From NCBI GenBank assembly GCA_029261035.1, contig JAJDCD010000025.1:1-64000 (forward strand): a stretch of DNA of 64,000 nucleotides, read 5' to 3'. This stretch comes from Candidatus Omnitrophota bacterium. GTDB taxonomy: Bacteria; Omnitrophota; Omnitrophia; Omnitrophales; JACROU01. The notes beneath the pieces were generated by a model. That model was not told where the DNA came from. It was given only the letters and a program-made list of their open reading frames with translations, and searched no databases. The translations under genes were made by a program, and so were the position numbers. Shown here in pieces: positions 1 through 15,300 of this stretch (within the stretch, counting starts at the first letter, position 1; each line of letters begins with the position of its first letter).

Positions 1-3000
1 GAGTATAAAACACAACATCTAAGGTATTCGTTCCTACATCAAACGTTGAAGCAGAGGTAATAGAAAAAACTTGAGCAACAACAGTCAAATCAGTCAGCAG
101 ATTTACAGTTTCTCCGGCATCCAGCAAATCTAAGTGAGGGGCAAAAGTTCCGTCCGTCTGACTAATGGTATGTGTCGTATCTCCATCAAAGGTTAATTTA
201 ACATTAGCATTACCAAAAGAACCAGCTCCATCTTGAAGAACATTTCCTCTTACAGTCATTGTTCTTAAACCACCATTCCCATTTACTATACCACCTGAAT
301 TGGAAACCGTAAGATCCCCTAAGATAGTAAAGTCTGTCATAATGTTTTTAGTTCCTGTCGTATGGGCAAATATAAAATCTGTAATTGTTCCTGCATTTTG
401 CGTTAAATTAGTTCCTCCTCCATCAAATCGAATCTGAGAAATACTACCTCCAGTCTGGGTGAAGAGAGCGCTCACGTTTAAATCCCCTAAACCGACTGTA
501 ACCGTTCCGCTAGAAAGCCAAGTTCCATTAACATCAACTGTATCTGCTCCTACATTCAACGTTCCTTGAACATCAATCGTACCCCCACTATTAATTGTAG
601 TATTTCCTCCAGGGGTATAAATATGACCTGCTGGAACTAAAAGGGTTTTTCCCGTAGGAATAGTCACAACACCTGCTGGAATCGTGTAGATATTTGTAAT
701 ATCTGCTCCGCCTACTGTATCCGCAGTATCTAAGTTAGTGTTAGTTAAAGCCCCTCCCTGTTCATTTCTTACTATGAGTCGGTCATCAATAACATTTATT
801 CCTCCTAACCCATCTGCATTGGCTACAGTAACAGTTACTCCATCCTGAGCTGCCCCACTAATAAATACCGTGATTACATTTCCAGAAGAAAATGTTAAAC
901 CAGAAACAATAAAAACCCCCGTTGTTCCATCTGTAACAGCTGTTTGTCCTGAATCAACACCATCTACATGTATTGCAATAGTCACTCCTGTTAAAGGAGT
1001 AGACCCATTTGTTTGAAATGCCGTTCCTGCAAGGTCTCCGCTAAATATCCAATTCGTATTATTTCCACCATTAATAGTCCCAACTCCTGTAGCATTAATT
1101 AAGGTATCAGTATTATTATTTCGAACATCCAAATTAGAGATAGTTACAGTTCCAACAGGATTAATTAATGCTTGAGACTGCGCTCCACTCTTATCTAATA
1201 TCAATCTTGCTCCTGTGCTAAATCCTTGTAATGTCATTGTTCCACTAACAGCTAATATTCCAGTATTAGCTCCAAAGAACAACGTATCTGCTCCAACAGT
1301 TTCGGTATTCGTTAAATTATTTAATGTTGTGGTTCCACCAGAGATTGGTGTAATTATTTGAGAAGTACCTACAAGATTTAATGTACTGGTTCCAGGAGTT
1401 ACAGTTCCGCCTACATGCGTGAAATTACCACTTAAATTTACTGTGGCCGCATTCATATTGAGAGTTCCACTATTGATGGTAATATTTCCAGACTCATTAA
1501 CTGTTCCCGTTCCTAAATCAACAGTTCCTCCACTTACTGTGATACTAGAAGTACTTGTTACCGTTAAATCTCCTCCAACAGTGAAGCTTCCTCCGTTACT
1601 TAATAAAGATCCAGTAGTTACGGTTCCTGCTGCAGTGGTTACTTGTCCATTTTCTACGGTTGTGGTTCCTCCAATGGTAATTCCATCTAATTCAAAGGTG
1701 TCTAATGTTCCATTCGTGTCGTCAATCGTCAAATTAAAGTATTTATTTACTCCAGAGATACCTGTTCCATTTAATGTTCTTGTAGCTCCCGTATCACTTC
1801 CGATATAAAGGAAAGTTCCACTATCTTGATCTTGAGTTAAGCTAATAGTTTCAGAACCTTGCAATTGTACAGTCCCATTATTTACAAATGTGCCTGATAG
1901 CGTAAGACCAAATCCATTAAGATCTAGAACACCTTGTGTAATAGTCAAGTCAGATCCACCCATTGGCAACGCTGTTAATAATTGAAGAGATCCGCCTGTT
2001 TTATCTATTTCGATTGATGGAAGTGATCCAGTAACATGTGTAAAAGTTTGAGTGTTTGTACCTGAAAATTTAATACTTGGACCACTCCAAATAGATCCCG
2101 AAAAATCTATACTAGCATTACCTTGAACAGTAACAACCTGGGTTCCACCAATAATACTTCCTGAAGCTACTACAGTAAAATCATTCGCAACAAATAAATC
2201 ATTCGTAAGAGTTCTATTAGCACCTCCAATATTAAAAGTTATATTATAAAAACTAACTCCTCCTCCATTGATATCCCCTGTACTATTATCAAACACAAGG
2301 GTGCTGCCGACTGGCGCCGTCATTGTCCCACCAGTGACTATAAAAGCATTTGAGACATTCGTATTTCCAGTTGTAAGCGTATAAGATCCACCTGATAATG
2401 TAAAAGTACTGTTAAAATCATGAGCTCCATCTCCCCCATTAAATGTTCCCTGACTGTGTGAATATGCAGAATCTACAGTCAAAGTATCCGAACCCATATT
2501 CACTATTCCTCTAATGTCAAAATTACTACCTCCGTTAATATTAAGATTAGCTCCAGGGGTATAAATATGAGTTGAAGGAACATGTAATGTAAATCCGGAT
2601 TGTATAGTCACATTATTTCCACTAACGGTATAGAATGGTGTTACATCTGAATCATTCGTTCTTCCCGTAACAAGATTAGCATTTGAAATAGCTGTTCCAT
2701 CTTCATTACGAACAGATAAATGATTTTGAACAAGGCCAATCCCTACCAATGCTCCACTCGTTGAATCTACATTAGACAAAGTAACAGTTACAGCATCTAC
2801 AGTTCCGTCGTTATCTACGTAGATGGTAAGAACATCATTATCCGAATAAGTACCTCCAGAAATTAAAAATATACCGGTAGCTGTTGTAACCCCTGAGAAA
2901 ACAGTAGGCCCTGCTCCGTTAATAGATAATGCGATTGTCTTACCTGCAACACCTGTCCCTCCAATAGAATCAAGTAAGGTCCCTGTAATATCTCCTACAA

Positions 3001-3340
3001 ACAACCAATTGGTATTATTTCCACCATTAGTACTTGCAGCGTCCGTTGCTTGAATTGCTGTAGCATTAATATTATTACTATCCGTAACTGAAACAGCTAA
3101 AATATTTCGAGTTCCTTGAGGATCAATTCTCCATTGAGTTCCAGGATTATCACTCACAAGAAGTAAGCGGTTGGCTGCATTTTGACCATGGAGTAATAAA
3201 TCATTCGCAATAACAACCGTTCCATTATTAGCAGCGAAAGTTAATGTATCACCCGTAGCAGAATCATCATTGGTTAAATCAAAGAAAGTTGTATTTCCTG
3301 AAGGAAGTGGTGTAATCGTTTGAAGGGTTCCGTCTAAAAT
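1..3340 (-). repeat. Two tandem ~650-residue modules at the C-terminal end of the visible giant protein
   Basis: The segments 3340-about 1400 and about 1366-1 (read on the minus strand) align with an offset of 1.94-1.97 kb. Shared landmarks are an ITPxxxGxTT start, NGGNNTNW at about 3005 and 1048, a GxxxITVFI-like loop, VRNE at about 2702 and 759, and HIYTPGxN at about 2557 and 614. The second copy is cut by the window edge, so more copies may follow. Confidence 0.75.
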
Positions 3341-6300
3341 CACTTCTCCGTTATTATGATTAAACGTAGCGTTGGTTCCATGAGTAAAATCCCCACCTAC
3401 ATTTAATGTTGAAGAAGGTGATGTGAAAATTCCATCGGTTAATGTTAAGTCACCATTAACGTCTAAAGCAACGGTTGAAGTGAAAGTATCCTCTGTTCCG
3501 TTAGCATCATTGATTAATAAATCATTATAAGCTGTGGAAACGTTATTAATATTATGCGTTGTTCCACCATTAGTACCTACAAATTCGGTGGTTCCAGAAT
3601 TTGTATCATAAGTTGTTATACTAACAGTTTCTCCACCTTGTAATCTAAACGTACCGCTATTATCAAGTACATTTGCTGTTAAGCTTTGCCCCTCAATGCT
3701 CACAACGGTATTAGAGCCAATAGACAATGTTCCGTTAATTGTCGTTGCACCTGCTTGTAGTGTAGCTAATACAGCACTGGTAAATGTTAAGTTACCCAAA
3801 GCTGTTGTACCCCCAACAGCACCTCCTAAAGTAACATTTCCAGTTGTACCTCCATAAACATGTAAGTTCTCAGCACTTCCACCAGCAGTACCATCTGTTG
3901 TTCCAGTTATTGTAATGTTAGCACCTGCAGGACTACCACCCGAATTTGTTGTGTCTAAAGAAATACTTAATCCCTCACCAAGTTCAACACTATCACTGAT
4001 TGTGATAGCAACTCCTGAAGTAACGATATCAGCATTTAAAACGGTTGTAGCTCCTGGGCCATCAATGGTTACGGCACCTGTACTAGTCAATTGCCCATCA
4101 ATAATAATACTTCCACCAGGTTGTGGGGATCGAATCGTAATAGGGTCATTAAAACTAGTCGCATCCATTGTAATAGTTCCACTACCATCACTGCGACCAA
4201 TCGTTATAGATGAAAAACCATCTTGAAGAGCTGTAATATCTGCTGTAGATAATTGTAAAGTCCCTGCCGCTCCACCAATTCCAATAGAAGTAGAAGTAGA
4301 AGCTGGTTGAAGAATCAAAGCACCCGTTCCTGTAACTGAGTTAGCCCCGCCAGTAAAATTAATTCCGTCTCCTGTTAAAGTCAATGTGTTAGTACCTACA
4401 ATAAGGTTTCCTGAAAAGATAATAGTCCCAGTTTCTGTGTTAACGGCAACATTATCTCCCAATGTAACATCTCCACTAAAACTAGAATTTTCATTACCTG
4501 TATCAATATTGGCTGATAAACTTACAGGACCACCGCTTTCGGTGAAACCACCTTCAGCCCCTAAAGTAGATCCAACAGGAACCGTCAATGTTCCTGTATG
4601 CGTAATCGATATAGCTCCACCTGAAGCAGGCACTTGACCAAACTCAGTGAAAATAATATCCGTAATTCCAAGTCCTGTGACACCATCAAAATCACCATTA
4701 GATTGACCTATGACATATATCTCTCCAGTCGATTGAACTCCAATCTGTCCAAATATACTACTAGAATCCGTATCACCTAAAATTACAGACTCTACTGGAG
4801 CACCTCCGGTTAGCGCGTGTTCAGTTAATAAAAGGTGACTATTTGCCGCATCAATATTAGTTAAAACAAATAAACTTGCTCCAACAACTTTAATATCAAC
4901 ACCTTGATAAAACTCCGTACCATCACCAAAAAGAGTTGTAAAATCTAATGTTGGAGGTGTTGGGCTGGCTTGAACAAGGTATTTCATTATTAATGTATCT
5001 GCACTACCACCACTTGCCGTTTGACCATTAAAATCATCATCCGCATAACCCGTCACATAAATATCTTCAGAAGCATCCAAGGTAATAGCATAGCCTCCAA
5101 CATCAGAGCCATTTCCATCTAAAATTGTCCAAACAAGCGCTCCTGTGCTGTTATTAATCTCAACCAATAATAAATCGTAACCACCGCTGCCTGTTTGACC
5201 ACCAATATCATTATCACTGTAACCAACTGAAAAAACTCGATCGTTCGAATCAATAACTAAGTCAAGCAAAGAAACATCTTCTGTGGATGCTCCAGAATAA
5301 TTAGCCACAAAACGCTCAACACCTGCACTAGTATAACTAGCTGCAATTCCGAAACCAAAGAAATCATCGTCATCATATGTAGTACCTACAACATAAACAT
5401 TGCCGGATGAATCTAAATCAATTGCATCAGCAAAACCGTATTCAACAGTACCGTCTAACCCATTAATGAGTCGAGTCCACTGAAGTGTTCCACTAGAGTT
5501 ATACTTGGCTATCATAGCAACTTCAGAATCTTCCCCAGGAAAACCATTAGACATTGGAAGATCTACATCTGTCAGACCACCGATATATACATCCCCTGCT
5601 GCGTTTGCTACTACCGAATAAGCAGCTGTATAACTGCCATCCCCTAAAAGTCGAGTCCATTGAACAACACCCGAACTATTCATTTTTATAGTAAAAGCAT
5701 CTATTCCACCAGAATTTGTTTCACCATTCAAATCACCATCTGTAAATCCAGTAAGATAAATATTGTCAGAAGCATCAATGAAAATATCAAACCCTGATTC
5801 TTCAAATGCAGTTCCAAACAATTGCGTCAAAACCCTACCCAAACCAGCAGGTGATTGATCTACATCAACAGCACCATTAAAATCAATATTGTTAGCTGAA
5901 GAAATCACTAAAGCCTCTAGTGGAGTTATTCCACCAACAGCGCCATCAAATTGGACATTTCCTGTTCCAGCCGTAACAGTTAATGCTCTAAAACCATCAA
6001 TAGTAGAAGTGAAGTGAACATTACCAATACCCGTATTTGTATTAAACGTAGAGTCTCTTAGCAATACAACTGTTCCCGTAAGCGTAATATTACTGTTAGT
6101 TGTACTATGAGAAGAGCCTGGATTAATCGTTGTTGCTGTAATACTTTGAACTCCAGTTGTAGTTGTATCAGAAGTAAAGGTAGCTGTTGTAGCTGATGTA
6201 ATGGTAAAACTTGCTGCGTCTAAATTAGCATTAACGCTAACAGCTGAAGCATCGACAACATTAACAGCTGCAAGAGGTGTAGAACCACCCACAACTCCAT

Positions 6301-9300
6301 TCAAACTAATATCTCCTGTACCTGAATCTAATGTTAAATCAAACGCCCCATCTATTGTTCCATCAAACCCAATATCTCCTGCTCCAGAACCCGTATCAAA
6401 AGTAACATTTCCTAACAAGACCAAGCTACCAAAACTAGTAATATCGGAATCTGAAGTTGAAAAAGTTCCAGTATTAAATCGATTGGTATCTGCAAAGTAT
6501 GATTGTGTTCCTGTCGTTGTGACATCTCCACTAAACGTAACCTGGTTTACAGAAAATCCTGTATCAATACTTGCTGCTGTGACATCAGCACCAAAATCCA
6601 CATTATTTGCTCCATTAAAACTGAAACTAATGGCTCCTACTGGAGTAGTTCCACCAATTTCTCCTTGAAAATCTACATTACTAGAACCCCCTGCATCAAT
6701 GGTTAAACTTTGAGCACCATCAATCGTTCCAGCAATAGTGATATCTGCACCTCCAGTAAAATTATCACTATCCAATGTAGTTGAAGCCCCTAAAACAACA
6801 GCTCCTGTTAACGTGATTGCTCCACTATTAGTATCATGAGAACCATTAAGATTAATTGTGCTTCCTGTGATGTTTTGCAATCCTGTTGAAGTTACATTTC
6901 CAGCAAAGGTAACCGTTCCTGTTCCCGCATTGATAGTAAGGCTAGTAGAAGAGCCTCCAATTACATCTTGAAAATCAATATCTCCTCCGCCTGCTCCTGT
7001 CGTAATCGTTAATACTCCATCCAGTAAAATATTCAATGAACCGGAATTCATAGTAATATTACTGTTAGTTGTTTGGACGGTTCCACCATTAAAACTTACA
7101 GCAAATCCAGTAGCCGTGTAGGACTGAGCTCCCGTTGTAATCACACCTCCAACATTTGAAAATGAAGACGTGCTTACTGTAACACTCGTTAGAGGAGTAG
7201 TACCGCCGACAGCTCCCAACAGCTGAACGCTACTACCATTAGAAATGTCTAAACTAAAAGCACCATTAATAGGTTGGCTCAACGTTAAATCACCTGACCC
7301 CCCTGTAAGATCAAACGTTGTATTTCCCACCAGTGTTATAGCGCCAGCACCGTCAACACTGATATCTCCAAAATTAGAAGTGAAATTACCTGATAATTGG
7401 ACAGCTGTTGGAGATCGATACAGTTGAGTGTCAAACAACCCTGTTGTTTCAAAATCACCCGTAACAATGATTGTCCCCTGAACGGAGCCCAAATTAATAT
7501 TATCTGTTGTTGTAACATTACCGTTGATTGTTACATCATTGTGCAAACTATTAAATGATAAAGCTCCAATAGGTGTCACATTACCAATATTTCCTGTTAT
7601 CGTAACATCAGCTCCTGGCCCATTCGTAAATGTTAAATTAGATGCTCCATTAATGTCTCCATTAATCACAACGTTATAGTAGGTACCAGAACCAATATCA
7701 CTAAAAGTAGTTGGTCCCACAAGCGTGATATTTCCATTGTATGTGTACGTTGCATTGGTTGTAGAACTCAAAATAGTTGTTGGAAGAATAATGGTAGTTG
7801 CTGTTACTGTTGGATTTCCTGTAAATGTTGAAAAACCTTGAAAATCTACTTCGTTAGCACTAATAACATTCAAGCTATTAATAGTAAAGTTTCCTTGGAA
7901 TTCAACATTACCGGTTCCTGCTGTAATTGTAATATCTTCTAAGCCAGAAATTTGATCTCTAAAAATGACATCTCCGCCACCAGTCGTAAAAGAAACCGCT
8001 CCTTCTAAATGAATTCCTCCAATACCTGGGGCTGTGTAATCAACATTTCCTCCGGAAGTAGTTACTGCTGCGTAGATATCAAAGGTATCTGAATCAATTG
8101 TTTGATTTCCTGTTGTTTCAACATTAATACTTGTAGGAGAACCAACAGTTCCGCCAAACATACGAACATTATCTGCATTATTAACGGTGAGACTTGCTAG
8201 TGGTGTTGTTCCACCAATTTCACCCTTAAACTCAACATCGGAATTACTATTCAAATTAACTGTAAGATCAAAAGCACCATCAATAGTTTGGTCAAAAACA
8301 ACACTGCCTGCGCTGGTGGATCCAGCATCAAACACAGCATTTCCTAGTAACGTAACCATTCCACTAAAATCAATCGTTCCACTTTCTGAAGTGTAAGTAC
8401 CTGCAGAAACATTGGCTGCCGCCGCAGTAATAAACATAGAACCTGATGTTGTAATACTGTCTGTTAAATTAGTAACGGAAGAAGAGGTAATATTTAACTG
8501 CCCTGGAGCTGTTGATGCACCAATAACTCCATTCAATGTGATTACTCCTGTATTGGTACCAGCACTCAGTGTTAAACCTGCTGAAGCACCACCATTAATT
8601 GTTCCATTAATCGTTATGTTTCCATCAGTTGCTCCACCACCCATACTTAAAATAACAAAAGTAGATGCAGGCAGTTGAACATTAGCATTAATAACAATAT
8701 CTGCTTCGTCTGTAGTAATACTATTATTTAAGTTTATTGTTCCATCTGAGGTTAATGTGATGGATGCATCATCTGAGCTTGTGATCGCAGCATTACCTGT
8801 TATTGATCCACCTGAAACAGGAGCTCTTAATAAGAAAGGATCACTCACAGAAAAAGAACCGTAAGTAATTGCATGTGTTCCATCACTTCTTCCAATTGTA
8901 ATGGATAAAAACCCATCTTGAAGAAATGCTATTTCGGCTGTAGTCAAATTGAATGTCGCTACTCCACCATCATTGATACCAATAGAAGTTCCAGCGCTAG
9001 CAGGTTGTAAAACTAAAGCTCCAGTTCCAGAAAGATTACCGCCAAGAGCAAGTCCATCGGCTGTAATCGTCATATCACCGCTACCAATAGCAATAGCGAA
9101 GGTAGTTGCTATAGTGCCTGTTGTAGAAGTTAAATCAAGGTTAGCTGTTCCACTCACAACAATCCCTGCTTCTCCATCCACAATCCCTACAGTAAATCCG
9201 TCAGAATCAGTAAAACTAAAAGAGTTGTTCGGGTCATTTATTTCTGCTGCTAAGGCATCCACATCATTAGCTTCGGTAAATGCTACAGTATTATCTGTAG

Positions 9301-12300
9301 TAATACGCAAAGCATCGACTGTAACCGTTGACCCTGCTGTTTGTGTAACAGAATGTCCAGAAGTATTAATCAATGATAATACATCCACATTAGGAGGACT
9401 AATCGCTCCACGTACGGTAATATTAATTGGATGAAAAACTGATCCTATTCTCAGTATAGGGGTTGTAATTGTGCTTAACTCACTATTATCAAGACTTAAT
9501 TCACCCGCTTGTTCTAAACCTAAAGAAATATCTCTAGTTCCTGTAGTAGGAGTAATCTCAACAATGGCTCCTGGTGTTGTTGCTACTGTGTTAGCAGCTA
9601 ACGACATAATATCAGCTATATAACTTACACCACCGCCACCCGTAATCGTTTTTGTAGCAGTTGTATTAATCGTTCCATTACTCCCTGCTTGAGATCGAAT
9701 AAAGACTGTTCCTGTTCCAGCATTTATATCTTCATTAACGGTAATAGTTCCTAGAAAACTATTAATGGTAATATTTCCATTATTTGTTGTAATACCACTA
9801 ACTCCATCAACTGTGCCAATAGTAATAAAATTATTATCATCAAATCTAAATTGTCCACTTGCTCCTGTAACATTACCAGCAATTGTTCCAATTTGGTTTT
9901 CATCCAATGTTGCTTCTGTTAAGTTCACGCTCGTCACAGCAGTGGCTCTTAAATTAGTTGCTGTAAGAATAGTGCTAGAACTTTGAGTAATTTGCCCACC
10001 AGAAACAAGAACTAACGTTGCTGCTGGAGAACTAAAATCATTATTAATAATAATATTTCCAGTTCCTTGAGATTCAAAAGACACTGTTGGAGCACTTAAT
10101 CGAGAGGCTTTTGTGTTATCAAAACTAACATCTCCTCCAAAAGTATTTCCCAAAGCAACACTTCCATCAACGCTTGATGGACGTATGGTTATTTTTCCAT
10201 CACTTCGAATACTAGGAAGACCATTTAAATTATAATCATCAGCAACAATAGTAATGTCATCAGAACCGATTGTATTCGTAATTTCCATTAAGGAATCAAC
10301 TGTAATTGTTGAGGTAGGCGCTCCAATAGGAAAACTAATATTAATGGCACCTGCTCGGCCATTAAGATCTTGGCTGACCGTCAAAGTACCCGTATCAAGA
10401 TCAATCGTAACCCCTTCAGCCGAAATACCATTAATAGAATTAACGGTATCAACAGTAAGACTATTCGTATCTTTAAACGTTAACCCACCGGTAAAAATAC
10501 TAGTAGCTAATGTATCTATATCATTATCTTCTTGTAAGGTTGCTCCAAAAGATGAAATAGACAGATCATCCACTGTAATAACAGCTCCTGCATTTTGAGT
10601 AATCACACCTGTTTGTGATTCCAAATTAGCTACAGCACCACTGCCGCCGCTACTAATTCCTGTAACCCCATCCACAATTCCAATCGCATAATTATCGGTA
10701 TCTCGATAAGTAAGCGTGCCACCCAAAGAAGCAGCAAAAACAGCCACATTATTACTTGAAGTATCTAAATCAATATTATTCGATGAAATCGCGGCCACTG
10801 CTAAGTTAGTTACAACAAAACTACCAGACCCACTTCGAGTAATACCTCCAGAACCTGAGGAAAGAGAAAGTGTGGATACATTGGCCGGGGTAATAGCCAA
10901 ATTAATATCAATAGACTGATTACCTGTAATTCTTAAAATATCTGCCGTAATCGTATCGATTTCTGCATCAGATAAAGCTAAAGTAGATCCAGAGCTACCT
11001 AATGTAATATCTCTAGAAGTACTATTGGCATCAAGAATAGCAATTCCACCCGTTGCAAGTGTCGTACTAGAGGTGCTAATAGCCATATCATCTGCTGAAT
11101 AAGTAACACCTCCACTACCACCGTTCACACTCGCAGTTCCATTTAGATTAAATGTATCTGTAGTAAGACTAACTCCACCACTACCACTGATTGTAATTCC
11201 TGTGCTAACTTCTATAATATCCGTTCCACCCGAAGATTGAAGTGTGACGGTTCCTGTTCCTGCAGTTACATTTTGACCAACCGTTATTGTTCCCGTTGCA
11301 TCTATTTGGATATCTGCATTATTTACAGACACTCCATTAACGCCTCCTAAACTTCCTATAACTAAATCATCTACCTCAACTATATTCAGATCTCCTCCAG
11401 CAGCCATCACACGAGCGGCCAATGTAGGAACATCTGTTTCAATAGCATCCAAACTACCTATCGAAGATTCTCCATCTAACAGAAGAATTCCTGTGCCAGA
11501 AATTGCTACATTATTAATTACTCCATTAGAGTCACTTATAGAACCTGCAGAAATTAAAGAAAAGTTTTTATTCGTAGCCATGGTAACTAAATGTAAATTT
11601 GTATTTCCCGCACGAACAACTAAATCATAACCTTCTGAAGATAAATTAGTATCACGGATATCTCCTCCCCCAGAACCAGCCGCTACACCAATAGTAACGG
11701 TACCTGTCGAAGCCAAAAGTGTCGTTAACTCACCCGTATCTAAATTAAAATTACCACTTCCTCCACTGAGAGCCACACCAATATTACCTACGGATGGTTC
11801 AAAGTTAACATCTCCTGAACCACTATTGATAACTAAATTAAAATTATCAATGCGTGCCGCAATAAGAGTAATCGTAGTATTGTTTGAAGTAATGGTTGCC
11901 CCTGAAGTCAAAGCTGAAAATGCTCCAGCTCCACTATTATCACTATCAACATCAAAAGTGATTGTTCCCGTCCCCGTGGTACTAATGTCTGCTAATCCGC
12001 TATTCATTGAACTCCCATTAGGAGAATTAATGGATATATTTCCATTTACTGCTGTAACAGGTCGTGTAATATTAACTATAGCCGTTGACACTCCTGTTCC
12101 TGCATTCATCGTAATATCACCGGTACCTACAGTTGAAGTTGTTCCAGCAACTGATAAAGTAATTGCATCTCCTGCATTAAAAGTAATAGAACCATTACCA
12201 CCACTAGCAGTTACATTTGCTTGAATTGTTAAGTCATCTGTTGCAGCAGTTCCAGAAGCCGTGAGAACAATATTACCACCACCGGTATCCACAACATCTT

Positions 12301-15300
12301 TGGTAATAGTTAATGGACTTAAGGTTACAATTGAAATTCCACCACCATTTGTGAGAACACCAATCGTTCCACTCACTGTATCAACGATCATGCCACCCGC
12401 AGTATCCGTAATATCAATCCCTCCAGATCCTGTGTTAGCAATTGCTATATTAGTTACATTCACATCCACATTAACTGTAGTAGCCGTATTCATGGATAGG
12501 TTCGTTACTGTTAGATCAACGGTTCCGTCCCCAGCGCCTTCTTCAACAACACCTGCTCCAGAAACTAAATTTAATGTAGAAACATTAGATAAAACCAAAG
12601 AATCAACTCTGAGGTCTGCTGTACCCGTATTACCGATGGTAAGGCTTGTTGCCGTAATTTGATCTAATTGAACTTCAGAGAAAGTTAAATCCCCGGTTCC
12701 TCCACCCAAACCAATTGTTCCACCCGTCGTTGATGGTTCTAAAGTCACATTTCCAGAAGTAAAACTAAGAGTACTATTTAATGTAATCGTATCAGAAATT
12801 ATTGTGGAATCTCCTGTTTGTGAAGATAAGCTTCCAGTAGGATCTAAAACAAAAGAACCTACTCCATTATTGTCAGAATCTGCATCAAAAGTTAAATTAC
12901 CGGCATCTGTTGTTGATACAACATCACTAATTGTTATTCCATTATTCGCAGTGAATGACATATTAGAAGTTCCATCAGAAGAAGAAACACCACCTTCTCC
13001 CGCTATTATGCCAATGGACCCGCCAATACTAACAAGATGAACATCTGCATTCGTTGATCCTTCATCAATTTCTGCTATCGTAACATTGCCTCCAGCAGAA
13101 ATAGTCAACGCTTCATCCGATGTACTCGTATGACTAATTCTTGTACCGGCTCCCATCGTAAAAACACCTGCCGTTGCTGTGATTTGGGTAGACAAAGGTC
13201 CAGAAGCTTGAATCAAAGCACTATTACCAACAATAATATCTGTTCCTGCAGTTAATATAAGGTCGCCTGTAGAAGAATTAAAATAACTAACAGAAGCATT
13301 AATATTTAAATTACCTGACGTAGCAACCAAACTAACTCCTAAAGCATCATTTCCTCCATTTGCAGCTGCCTCTATCGTTAAATTACCGGATGTCGTCACA
13401 TGTAAACCTCCACTTGAAGATAGGCCTGAAAATCCTAAACCACCGGGGTCTGCAATAATCGTTAAATCACCTGTATTATCAATACTAATCGTATTACCTG
13501 CTATTTGAGTTCTTCCAATAATGCGTTGTATTTGAGTTTCTATTCGATCTGCTTCTGTTCCAAACTTTGTTGTGTTATCAATTACCAGAAGCCCATTCGA
13601 TCCTGCAATTTGAACATTGTTTAAAGGGCCATTACCATCTACAATTCCTGTCCCTGTGCTATCCATATCAATAGTTAGTATTTTATCTGTGTTTAAAATA
13701 ACTTCATTGATAGTGCCTGAGGTTCCTCTAACCGTTAAATTATAATCCTCACCACTTAAGTCCACATCTCCAAGAAGAATATTAGCTGCAAACCCGCCAT
13801 TTCCAATAATCAATGTTCCCGTTGTTGCAAATACATCCAGTTCTGCTTGAGATAAATTAACTGAATTAAATTGTATTGATCCTAATCCATAGCCAATGCC
13901 AGAAATAGAAGCCGTAACAGTAATATCAGCTGCATCTGCAGTTATTGTTCCTGAAATCGTTACATCATCTGCTCTGATTAATATACCGCCAGAAGCAGAA
14001 ATAATAGAACCTGCATTATTTTGATTAAAATTTCCTGTTCCATTAAAATCACTGTCTGAAAGAAGAGATAAAGCACCTGATGTGGTAACATCAGCGCTTG
14101 CTCCATTAAAGGTAATATCTGTTCTGGAATTAATTGTTATTTGCCCACCATCCGTCGTTAATGGTTGATTGATAAAAACGTCTTGAGAAGCTCCATTCTG
14201 AGAAATGGTTAACGTTCCCCCTCCTACAACACTAACGCCATCAACACCTCCAACACTACCTATCTCTATATCACCTGTAGAAGTTGGAGTACTTATTGAA
14301 ACATTTCCTGAAGTCGTAGTACGAGCTGCTACACTTTCAGTGAAAATATTGGATGGAAACTGAACACCAGAAGCAACACCGGTTACCGCATCAAAAAGAA
14401 CCCCTCCACTTTGACCTAATGCAACATAGCCCACACCTGCAATATTAGCTGTAGAAATAAGTTGAAGAAATTGATCTGTTCCTAAAGTTATAATTTCTAA
14501 ACTAACAGGACCTACTTCAATAAGCCCGCCTCGAATAACTACATCATAGAACTCTGTTGAAAAATTAATCGCCTGTATATCTACCGCCCCGGTTCCTGTA
14601 GAAATACCAATTGTTAATGTTCCTGAAGCGGTAATTTGAGTTGTTAGATCTGCTGTTGACAAACTAAAATCGCCTGCAGCTCCATCGGCAACAGCAATCG
14701 TTCTTGTATCCGTTGATGGTTGCAATATCACATTACCCGAACCCACACTAATCGTACCCGTCAATGAAACATCTGCGGCTGTAATCGTAACGTTATTATT
14801 TGATAAGGTAATGGCGGCACCTGCATCATCTAAAGTAAAATCACCTGTTGCGTCATCATTACTGTCTGCATCCGCTGTAAAAACTCCACCTGACGCAGTT
14901 ACATCAGCTCCTGCATTTGTTAACGTAATTCCATCAACAGCAGTCAAGAAAACACTTCCATTCCCGGCATCTAAAAGAGCTGAAACAGTAAGAGCACTTG
15001 TTCCAGTTGCTGCTGTTAAGAATATATCTCCTGTTCCTGGTGAATTTAACGCTTGAAGGACACTAAGATTCCCATCAGCATCTACTTGGATAGAACTATT
15101 TCCAACTGCTGTAATTCCTGAAACACCGTCAACTGTTGTAATGGTTAAATCATCAGAATCTCTAAAGGTAATAATTCCATCAAATGTAGAAACAGCTGCA
15201 AAGTCATCAGCATCATTACTTGTTTGAAATAAACTAATATTCTGTGCTGCTCGAGCGACAATACTTCCTCCTTGAACAGCTCCTCCAGTTTGACTAACAC

